Assembly (NCBI GenBank): GCA_902795935.1
Contig: CADBMS010000115.1
Span: forward strand, 1-10,420
Direction of reading: 5' to 3'
DNA from: an uncultured Methanobrevibacter sp.
GTDB lineage: Archaea > Methanobacteriota > Methanobacteria > Methanobacteriales > Methanobacteriaceae
DNA: 10,420 bases
A program made the position numbers and the translations under genes. Positions within the stretch are counted from its first letter, which is position 1. The number at the start of each line of letters is the position of its first letter. This document shows positions 1-5,539 of this stretch, one piece after another. The notes beneath the pieces are model-generated. The model was not told the DNA's origin. It searched no databases and saw nothing but the letters and a program-made list of their open reading frames with translations.

Positions 1-617
1 GTCATATTTTTGGTTGTTGGTCCTGTGAATTCGCATGCTTTATATGTTGCTCCATCTGTTCCTATTTTACCTATTATGTGTAGTATGATGTCTTTAGCGT
101 GGGTATGTTTTTTTGGGGTTCCCTTAATATTGAATTGTATGGTTTCTGGTACTTTTAGCCATAATTTTCCTGTTGCAAATACCATGGCCATATCTGTTGA
201 TCCTATGCCTGTTGCAAATGCTCCTAAAGCTCCGTGTGTGCAGGTATGTGAGTCTGTACCAACTATTAGTTCTCCAGGTAGTATATGGCCTTTTTCTGGC
301 AGTACTTGGTGGCATATTCCTTCTTTTATGTCATAAAAGTTTTCTATTCCTTCTTTTTCTATGAATTTTCTTATTTTTATATGGTTTTGACTTGCATTTA
401 TGGAGTCTGCTGGAACTTGATGATCTAGTATAGCTATGACTTTTTTTGGGTTCCATAGTTTTTTTGTACCTATTTTTTTATAGGCATCTATTGCTAATGG
501 TCCAGTTAAGTCATGTATCATTGCTTTGTCTATGTTTGCAATTATTGTTTCTCCTGCGTGTATTTCTTTTTTACCACTTGCTTTTCTTAATATTTTTTCT
601 GCCATTGTTTCTGGCAT
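1..617 (-). CDS. hacA: Homoaconitase / 3-isopropylmalate dehydratase large subunit, 5' part (cut by window edge)
   Basis: Read on the minus strand, the frame is open from an ATG at 617-615 to the window edge, giving 205 complete codons, about half of the usual 420-residue large subunit. The start MPETMAEKIL is typical of archaeal LeuC/HacA proteins. Later landmarks are DHQVPADS (residues 65-72), CHQVLPEKGH (102-111), DSHTCTHGALGAFATGIGSTD (starting at 122) and KVPETI (155-160), all hallmarks of the aconitase superfamily. The cysteines that hold the catalytic [4Fe-4S] cluster lie in the missing part. The enzyme isomerises hydroxy-tricarboxylates by dehydration and rehydration, in leucine synthesis (isopropylmalate) or in the methanogen 2-oxosuberate/coenzyme B pathway (homoaconitate). 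The large subunit alone does not settle which; the small-subunit partner is not in view. A strong GGGGGA ribosome binding site sits 5 bases before the ATG. The gene is divergent from rpa. Confidence 0.93.
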   Translation of the reverse strand, partial: MPETMAEKILRKASGKKEIHAGETIIANIDKAMIHDLTGPLAIDAYKKIGTKKLWNPKKVIAILDHQVPADSINASQNHIKIRKFIEKEGIENFYDIKEGICHQVLPEKGHILPGELIVGTDSHTCTHGALGAFATGIGSTDMAMVFATGKLWLKVPETIQFNIKGTPKKHTHAKDIILHIIGKIGTDGATYKACEFTGPTTKNM

Positions 618-622
618 TTTGT

Positions 623-628
623 TCCCCC
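623..628 (-). promoter_or_regulatory. Ribosome binding site of the hacA-type gene
   Basis: The minus strand reads GGGGGA, 5 bases before the ATG at 617. It supports the MPETMAEK start over the internal ATG four codons downstream (605-603). Confidence 0.7.
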
Positions 629-687
629 AATTGAGATTTTATTTTATTTTTATATTTTTTTTATCTAGTTTATTATTTTTCATTAAA

Positions 688-728
688 TTATAACTTTTAA
701 ATTATAATTTTTAACTTATAACTTTTAA
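688..728. repeat. 13-base direct repeat, two copies, upstream of rpa
   Basis: TTATAACTTTTAA occurs at 688-700 and again at 716-728, a period of 28 bases. The bases between (ATTATAATTTTTAAC) are a degenerate version of the same motif. The array runs directly into the palindromic 25-base element at 723-747. The pair could be regulator sites for the divergent promoters or slipped low-complexity DNA; the exactness of the match is seen, the function is not. Confidence 0.6.
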
Positions 729-747
729 CTTATAAGTTATAACTTAT
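723..747. repeat. Palindromic 25-base element, copy 1
   Basis: This 25-base stretch is identical to 7578-7602. It consists of two overlapping perfect palindromes: AACTTATAAGTT (727-738) and ATAAGTTATAACTTAT (732-747). The two share the middle arm, so alternative hairpins or adjacent dyad-binding sites are possible. It lies between the divergent hacA-type gene and rpa. Confidence 0.75.
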
Positions 748-888
748 CTTATTGTAAATCCTAAATCCAAATCAACTATAAAAAAAATAAAAATCAATAT
801 ATAATTAAATAATAATTAATCAAAATAATTTAAAAATAATATATATAAAATTTAGAAAATAATACTTATCAAATGCTTTAACATTAAA

Positions 889-898
889 TTTATAAATA
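889..898 (+). promoter_or_regulatory. Candidate TATA box of the rpa-radA unit
   Basis: TTTATAAATA matches an archaeal TATA element. Transcription would be expected to begin roughly 25 bases downstream, near 915-922. That leaves about 20 bases of leader, enough to carry the GGGAG ribosome binding site ahead of the ATG at 943. Similar A/T runs nearby (about 840-850) keep this tentative. Confidence 0.4.
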
Positions 899-933
899 AA
901 TTCAATTTTTAAATATAATTAAGTATGCATAGA

Positions 934-938
934 GGGAG
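934..938 (+). promoter_or_regulatory. Ribosome binding site that sets the rpa start
   Basis: GGGAG, within AGAGGGAG, ends 4 bases before the ATG at 943. The in-frame ATG at 925 lies upstream of this site and has no ribosome binding site of its own, so 943 is preferred and the protein is 6 residues shorter than the longest open frame. Confidence 0.7.
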
Positions 939-942
939 TCTG

Positions 943-3342
943 ATGGATGAAGAAGTCAAAAAGGAATATCAAAGAATATCAGATAAACTATCTGAAGAAG
1001 AATTCCTAAAAAGAATGCAAGAAGTCAAACAAGAATACGAAGACACGGGTGTAGATTTAGATTTCATGTCTGATGGAGATATTGCAAGATTAGTAGTTGG
1101 AGAACACATAGAAGAAACAAATGAATCTAGAGATAGTCAAAAACCAACAGAACTAGACAAACTAAACAATTTAATGATAGGAAATGATCGTGCTAATGTT
1201 GGTGGCCGAATAATGAAAATGACGAATCCAACACCATTTAAATCAAAAAGAGCAAAGTCAAAAGGAGGTGAACTAGCAAATATAATACTTAACGATGGAA
1301 CAGCTGAGATAAGGGCGGTGTTTTGGACAGAAAATATTAAACTCTTAGAAGGAATTAATGAAGGGGACCTAATACAACTAAGACCCGTAACAGTAAAAGA
1401 AGGTTTTAGGGGCGGAACTGAATTACAATTACAAAGAACCACAAAATTAACAAAATTAGAATCATTACCCGGAGCTCCAGAATACATTGAACAAAAAATA
1501 ACTCCTATTGCAGACATCACTCCCGGTGAAGAAGTAAATATCATAGCAAGAATTACAAAAGTACAAGGAATACGAACATACTTAGATAAAAATGGAAATG
1601 AAGAACATGTGGCATCTATAGAATTACAAGATGCATCAGGAAAAGCACAATACACATTTTGGAGAAAAGACACAGCATTAATAGAAAGATTGGCCTTAAA
1701 AGAAGGAGATACAATAAAAGTAATAGGTGCAAGAACTAGTGAAAGAAATGGTGAAATAAACATATCTCACCCGTGGATGGGAAGAATCATCAAAGGGGAA
1801 TTTGATGTTCCAACATTCAAAAAAGAAATTCGAAAAATAGGGGATGTTGGAGACATAAAAGATGTAAATCTAATAGGTTTAGTTACAAAAATTCAAGATA
1901 CAATAACATTCCAAAGACAAGACGGTACAAATGGATATGTTAAATCTATAGAAATAATGGATGAAACAGGTTCAATAAGAGTTACGCTATGGGGTGAAGA
2001 TACAAATTTACCAATCAACAAAGGAGATATTATAAGAATATCTGGAGGGGACATGGAATTTGATGATTATGCTCCTTCAGGATATAGAGTAAACACAAAT
2101 TGGAATACGGGATTAACAATAAATCCTGAAGACTTGGATTCAGAACTTGAATATGAATTAGATCAATTTAGAATGCAACTACAACCTATGTCACTAGAAC
2201 ATGTATCTCAAATTCAAGATGAAGGCATGGAAGTGGATGTATTAGCAAGAATAGTGACTCTAAATGACATTCGAGAATTCCAAAGAGAAGATGCAACAAC
2301 AGGAATTGTAAGATCTGCAGATATAAGTGATGGAACTGAAGTAATAAGAATATCACTATGGGATGAAAAAGCCAACACTATCTTAAAATTAGGTGATGCA
2401 ATTAAAATCGAAAATGCTAGAGTAAAATTTGGTTTATACTCTGTTGATTTAAACATAGGGAAAACTGCAAGAATAATTCAAGCAACAGAAGATGAAGAAA
2501 GGTTATTGCCAACATTTGAAACATTAGAAGAAATGCTATACACATCAAAAACTATTGATGAACTTGATGAAGATCAAAGAAATGTAAGATTAATAGCACG
2601 TGTACTAGATATTTCTGATATCAATGAATTCACAAGATCAGACGGAACTGCTGGTAAAGTAAGATCAATGACTTTAGCAGATGCAACGGGATTAATTCAA
2701 TGTAGTTTATGGGATGATAATGCAGATAAAATATTTGAAGAAGGCACTGTATTAAAAATAGAAAATCCAAGAATTGCTTATAGGGACGAACTTAATTTAA
2801 GTATAGGAAATTCTACAAAGATTGTATTAGCATCAGAAGAAGAAACTAAGAATTTACCAACTATGGCTGAACTTGAAGATTTAGTTTATCAAACTAAATT
2901 AATTGAAGATTTAACTGAAGATGATAAAAATATAAAAATTTCTGGAGAATTAGTTAATCCTCGAGGTGGGAGATTACTATCTTATAGATGTCCTCATTGT
3001 AATAATCAAGTAAATATGGATGTTGAAGAGGCTATTTGTGAATTTTGTGGTCAAGAAATAGGTTCACCTAAGCCATTATTAATGCTACCTGCTAGAATAG
3101 TTGATGATAGTGGAGTAGATGTGGGTGTAACTTTCTTTGGTAAATATGCTGAAAAAGTATTAGAAATGTCAGTTGATGAAGTTGTACAAATTATTAATGA
3201 AACTGGTGATGAAGGTGCCCTAGAAGATAAAGTTGAAGAATTAAATGGTAGGCAAATTGAATTAATAGCTGATGCAAATTTTGATGAATATCAAGAATCA
3301 ATATCTTTACGTGTTAAAAAAATATTAAAAATATTATTATAA
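943..3342 (+). CDS. rpa: Replication protein A, single-chain archaeal ssDNA-binding protein with multiple OB folds and a zinc finger
   Basis: This 799-residue protein coats single-stranded DNA in replication and repair. Residues 1-65 form a charged helical N-terminal segment. Five OB-fold-like units follow, at about 73-174, 187-284, 297-394, 420-512 and 537-630. Each shows a similar pattern: a G-x-V/I strand, a DG or related turn, a [SI]-x-[ED/LA]D-x-[TS]G strand and an aromatic or LW (VFW 126-128, TFW 238-240, TLW 348-350, SLW 471-473, SLW 588-590). Residues 653-799 form a sixth, C-terminal unit containing a zinc finger with Cys 683, 686, 699 and 702 (C-x2-C-x12-C-x2-C). As I recall, the single-chain RPAs of M. 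jannaschii and M. thermautotrophicus have about 620-650 residues, so this one appears to carry an extra unit. radA follows after 29 bases. Third positions shift from A-ending towards T-ending codons near 2700-2850. Confidence 0.93.
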   Translation: MDEEVKKEYQRISDKLSEEEFLKRMQEVKQEYEDTGVDLDFMSDGDIARLVVGEHIEETNESRDSQKPTELDKLNNLMIGNDRANVGGRIMKMTNPTPFKSKRAKSKGGELANIILNDGTAEIRAVFWTENIKLLEGINEGDLIQLRPVTVKEGFRGGTELQLQRTTKLTKLESLPGAPEYIEQKITPIADITPGEEVNIIARITKVQGIRTYLDKNGNEEHVASIELQDASGKAQYTFWRKDTALIERLALKEGDTIKVIGARTSERNGEINISHPWMGRIIKGEFDVPTFKKEIRKIGDVGDIKDVNLIGLVTKIQDTITFQRQDGTNGYVKSIEIMDETGSIRVTLWGEDTNLPINKGDIIRISGGDMEFDDYAPSGYRVNTNWNTGLTINPEDLDSELEYELDQFRMQLQPMSLEHVSQIQDEGMEVDVLARIVTLNDIREFQREDATTGIVRSADISDGTEVIRISLWDEKANTILKLGDAIKIENARVKFGLYSVDLNIGKTARIIQATEDEERLLPTFETLEEMLYTSKTIDELDEDQRNVRLIARVLDISDINEFTRSDGTAGKVRSMTLADATGLIQCSLWDDNADKIFEEGTVLKIENPRIAYRDELNLSIGNSTKIVLASEEETKNLPTMAELEDLVYQTKLIEDLTEDDKNIKISGELVNPRGGRLLSYRCPHCNNQVNMDVEEAICEFCGQEIGSPKPLLMLPARIVDDSGVDVGVTFFGKYAEKVLEMSVDEVVQIINETGDEGALEDKVEELNGRQIELIADANFDEYQESISLRVKKILKILL

Positions 3343-3355
3343 ATGAGATTACTTA

Positions 3356-3363
3356 GAAGGAGA
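3356..3363 (+). promoter_or_regulatory. Ribosome binding site of radA
   Basis: GAAGGAGA lies in the short rpa-radA gap, 8 bases before the ATG at 3372. It is a strong Shine-Dalgarno match, which fits translation of radA from a shared rpa-radA mRNA. Confidence 0.7.
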
Positions 3364-3371
3364 TAAATATA

Positions 3372-4307
3372 ATGGTGGAATTAGAAGATTTACCAAATGT
3401 GGGAGAAAAGACTGCTGAAAAACTAAGAGATGCAGGATTTGCTGACATGATGAGGTTAGCAACTGCAACTGCTAAAGAATTATCTGTTAAAGCTGAAATT
3501 GGTGAAGGGGTTGCTGAAAAAGTCATTGAAGCTGCACGTAAAGCTGAAGAAATAGATTTTGAAACTGCATTTGATGTAATGGAAAGACGAAGGGATGTTG
3601 GCCGTATTACAACTGGAAGTTCTGGATTTGATGAACTTATTGGTGGTGGTATTGAAACACAGTCTATTACTGAAGTTTATGGAGAATTTGGATCTGGTAA
3701 AAGTCAAATTTCACATGAATTGGCTGTCACTGTTCAACTGCCTGTTGAACAAGGGGGCTTGGATTCTGAATGTGTATTTATTGATACTGAAAATACTTTC
3801 CGTCCAGAACGTGTTGAACAAATTGCTACTGGGTTTGGTTTAGATTTAGATGAAACTTTATCTAGAATCCATATTGCACGTGCATTTAATTCAAGTCATC
3901 AAATTTTAATGGCTGAAAAAGTTAATGAACTTATTCAAAAAGGATCTAATATTCGTTTACTCATTATTGATTCTTTAACTGCTCATTTTCGTGCAGAATA
4001 TGTGGGTAGGGAATCTTTAGCATCTAGACAGCAAAAACTTAATCAACATTTACACACTATTCAAAATATTGCTAATACTTATAATGTTGCTGTTTTTGTT
4101 ACAAACCAGGTTCAAGCTAGGCCTGATGCTTTCTTTGGAAGTCCTACTAAAGCTGTTGGTGGTCATGTTTTAGCTCACGCTGCTACTTATCGTATTTGGC
4201 TTAAAAAAGGTTTGGCAGGTAAACGTATTGCTCGATTAGTTGATAGTCCTCATTTACCTGAAGGTGAAGCAGTATATAAAATTGAAAATAAAGGTATTGT
4301 TGATTAA
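3372..4307 (+). CDS. radA: DNA repair and recombination protein RadA (archaeal RecA/Rad51 recombinase)
   Basis: This 311-residue protein forms ATP-dependent filaments on ssDNA and carries out homologous strand exchange. Residues 1-58 are the helix-hairpin-helix DNA-binding domain (LPNVGEKTAEKLRDAGF). The polymerisation motif FETA is at 63-66. The ATPase core has Walker A GEFGSGKS at 104-111 and Walker B LLIID at 196-200, followed by SLTAHFRAEYVGR. The DNA-binding L2 loop region NQVQARPDAFFGSPTKAVGG covers 245-264. Length and motif order match full-length archaeal RadA rather than the shorter paralogue RadB, which lacks the helix-hairpin-helix domain. The gene sits 29 bases after rpa, so the recombinase and its ssDNA-binding partner are probably cotranscribed. 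A stem-loop with a T-run overlaps the stop codon. The codons are strikingly T-ending (ACT, GCT, ATT). Confidence 0.97.
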   Translation: MVELEDLPNVGEKTAEKLRDAGFADMMRLATATAKELSVKAEIGEGVAEKVIEAARKAEEIDFETAFDVMERRRDVGRITTGSSGFDELIGGGIETQSITEVYGEFGSGKSQISHELAVTVQLPVEQGGLDSECVFIDTENTFRPERVEQIATGFGLDLDETLSRIHIARAFNSSHQILMAEKVNELIQKGSNIRLLIIDSLTAHFRAEYVGRESLASRQQKLNQHLHTIQNIANTYNVAVFVTNQVQARPDAFFGSPTKAVGGHVLAHAATYRIWLKKGLAGKRIARLVDSPHLPEGEAVYKIENKGIVD

Positions 4308-4330
4308 ATAACAATATATTTTTATTTTTA
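4295..4330 (+). terminator. Stem-loop and T-run terminator at the end of radA
   Basis: TATTGTT (4295-4301) pairs with AACAATA (4310-4316) across an 8-base loop that contains the radA stop codon. A T-rich tail (TTTTTATTTTTA, 4319-4330) follows at once. This would separate the rpa-radA transcript from the permease gene. Confidence 0.55.
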
Positions 4331-4362
4331 TAATTTATCTTATATTAAGGAATTTTTTTTAT

Positions 4363-5271
4363 ATGAATTTTAAATTAATTGAAACAATTTTAATTATACT
4401 TTTAATGGTATTTGTTGGTTTTATTTGTAAAAAAGTTAATATTTTAAAAGAAGATGATGCTACAATTTTAAATAAAATTGTTGTGAATATTGCTTTTCCT
4501 TCTATGATTTTCACAGCTTTACTTAATCTTGATTTGTCTACTTTATCTACTTTATCTCTCTTCCCTATTTTTTGTATAATTTATTGTTTAATTACTGCAT
4601 TTTTTGTTTTTATTTGGTGTAAAATAAGAAATTATTCTAAAGAAGTTACTTGGAGTTTATTATTGCCTTCATTTATGATTAATTCGGGGTTTATTGGTTA
4701 TCCATTAATTTTAAGTGTTTTTGGTGTTCAAGGTTTAATTAGGGGAGTTTTTTTTGATGTGGGGTCAATGATTATGTTTACTGGTTTAGGCTTAGTCATG
4801 TTATTTGTTTTTGGAGGTAGTTATAAGCTTGTTTTTAGGAAAGTTTTGAGTTTTCCACTTATATGGGCATTTATTTTTGCATTATTTTTTGTATTTTTTG
4901 GTTTAAAACTTCCTGATACTGTTTTAACTATTTTAAATTATTTTTCAGCTTTAACTATTCCTTTAATTATGATTTCTTTAGGATTAACTTTAGATTTTAG
5001 CACTATTAAAGATTATTTTTTGGATGCTAGTATTGTTAGTTTTATTCGTTTAATTATTGTTCCTTTTATAGGTATTTTTTTATTGAATTTTTTTGCTTTT
5101 GAGGGTTTAGATCGGATTGTACTTATTGTTGATAGTGCTTTACCTTCTGGTATGTTAGTTTTGACCTATGCGATTATTTATGATTTAAATTTTAAGAGAA
5201 CTGCTGCTGTTATATTTTTAAGCACTATCCTTTCTTTAGGTACTTTGCCTTTATGGATTCTTTTAGTTTAG
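4363..5271 (+). CDS. AEC-family (auxin efflux carrier-like) membrane permease, substrate unknown
   Basis: This 302-residue, strongly hydrophobic protein has about ten predicted membrane segments in two halves, typical of the AEC transporter family. Approximate positions are 6-22, 37-54, 66-85, 98-120, 131-152, 162-181, 186-208, 222-243, 250-272 and 282-301. Family-like signatures are NKIVVNIAFPSMIF (37-50) in the first half, NSGFIGYPL (107-115) in the discontinuous helix region, and LPSGMLVLTYAIIYD (260-274) in the second half. Members export or import small organic anions such as malate or amino-acid-like compounds; nothing here fixes the substrate. AAGG at 4347-4350 is a weak ribosome binding site with long (12-base) spacing. 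The gene lies between the radA terminator and a T-rich tract, so it is probably its own transcription unit. Its heavy T bias largely follows from the hydrophobic residues encoded. Confidence 0.85.
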   Translation: MNFKLIETILIILLMVFVGFICKKVNILKEDDATILNKIVVNIAFPSMIFTALLNLDLSTLSTLSLFPIFCIIYCLITAFFVFIWCKIRNYSKEVTWSLLLPSFMINSGFIGYPLILSVFGVQGLIRGVFFDVGSMIMFTGLGLVMLFVFGGSYKLVFRKVLSFPLIWAFIFALFFVFFGLKLPDTVLTILNYFSALTIPLIMISLGLTLDFSTIKDYFLDASIVSFIRLIIVPFIGIFLLNFFAFEGLDRIVLIVDSALPSGMLVLTYAIIYDLNFKRTAAVIFLSTILSLGTLPLWILLV

Positions 5272-5337
5272 TTGTTATTTTTGTATTTTTATTGCATAAT
5301 TTTTTTCTTTATTTTAATCTTATTTTTCTATGTTTTA
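5272..5337 (+). terminator. T-rich terminator tract after the permease gene
   Basis: Directly after the stop codon come repeated T-tracts (ATTTTTGTATTTTTATTG, a run of seven or more Ts near 5300, then ATTTTTC) without a strong hairpin. Archaeal RNA polymerase terminates on such multiple U-runs, so this is read as a multi-site, factor-independent terminator. Confidence 0.55.
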
Positions 5338-5417
5338 ACTTTTAGTTCGTGTATTTTGCTTTTTATTTGTATTTTGCTTTTATTTTTTAGAATTATTTTT
5401 TTTACTTCTTTAAAAAA

Positions 5418-5432
5418 TTTATAATATATAAA
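5418..5432 (+). promoter_or_regulatory. Candidate TATA region of hdrA
   Basis: TTTATAATATATAAA is the best TATA-like stretch upstream of hdrA. If used, transcription starts near 5450 and leaves a leader of about 90 bases that contains the 20-bp palindrome. A second possibility is the AATATACATA run at 5481-5490, which would put the start within or next to the palindrome. Confidence 0.35.
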
Positions 5433-5498
5433 GTTTACTTATAAATTTCGATAGAAACATTTATTCATAGATACTAATAGAATATACATACTTGATAC

Positions 5499-5518
5499 AA
5501 TTTTATCTAGATAAAATT
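5499..5518. promoter_or_regulatory. 20-bp perfect palindrome in the hdrA leader (operator or hairpin)
   Basis: AATTTTATCT is followed immediately by its exact reverse complement AGATAAAATT, centred on CTAG. It ends 12 bases before the GGTGA ribosome binding site of hdrA. The symmetry without a loop suits a dimeric DNA-binding regulator better than an RNA hairpin, which would lose its central pairs. The palindrome is seen; the regulatory role is inferred. Confidence 0.5.
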
Positions 5519-5530
5519 ATACTTGTACAA

Positions 5531-5535
5531 GGTGA
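5531..5535 (+). promoter_or_regulatory. Ribosome binding site that sets the hdrA start
   Basis: GGTGA lies 4 bases before the ATG at 5540 and matches the anti-Shine-Dalgarno sequence. The longer frame starting at 5492 would add 16 hydrophobic residues (MIQFYLDKIILVQGDL), has no ribosome binding site and would run through the palindrome, so 5540 is preferred. Confidence 0.75.
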
Positions 5536-5539
5536 TTTA

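Larger units (their letters stand above)
618..942. other. Divergent intergenic region between hacA-type gene and rpa
   Basis: These 325 bases contain no credible gene. The left part (618-680) is T-rich on the plus strand and must hold the hacA promoter; TATAAAAA on the minus strand at 654-647 is one weak candidate. The middle part (688-747) is an array of short direct repeats and palindromes built on TTATAACTTTTAA and AACTTATAAGTT, described separately. The right part (760-920) is A-rich, with TATA-like runs at about 840-850 and 889-898. The second fits the spacing for rpa. No stem-loop RNA gene or tRNA is visible. Confidence 0.7.
5272..5539. other. Intergenic region between the permease gene and hdrA
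   Basis: These 268 bases hold no gene. The first half is T-rich terminator sequence, including a 14-base direct repeat TGTATTTTGCTTTT at 5350-5363 and 5368-5381. The second half carries the hdrA promoter: TATA-like sequence at 5418-5432, a further TTATAAAT at 5439-5446, the 20-bp palindrome at 5499-5518 and the ribosome binding site at 5531-5535. Confidence 0.65.

Noticed and set aside
10..336. A 108-codon plus-strand frame at the left edge
   Set aside because: It is the complement of the clear aconitase-family gene on the minus strand, which explains every base there.
688..747. A short CRISPR-like or iteron-like array
   Set aside because: Only two exact 13-base units with A/T-only spacers, no typical repeat length, no cas genes and no replication initiator (Cdc6/Orc1) gene nearby.
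1137..1763. A 208-codon open frame on the minus strand opposite rpa
   Set aside because: It is antisense to the strongly supported RPA frame, its residues (many Ser, Phe, Ile) mirror the complement of A-rich codons, and no domain or ribosome binding site is evident.
4363..5271. Horizontal acquisition of the permease gene because of its very T-rich composition
   Set aside because: Hydrophobic residues (Phe, Leu, Ile, Val) force T at the second codon position, and radA next to it is also T-ending, so composition alone does not support transfer.
5350..5381. 14-base direct repeat TGTATTTTGCTTTT as a regulatory element
   Set aside because: It lies in a T-dominated terminator-like tract where such repeats arise easily; kept only as part of the intergenic description.
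5492..5539. A 16-residue hydrophobic N-terminal extension of HdrA that might pass for a membrane or signal segment
   Set aside because: It has no ribosome binding site, overlaps the 20-bp palindrome, and HdrA is a cytoplasmic protein that starts near MVDEN; GGTGA at 5531-5535 supports the ATG at 5540.
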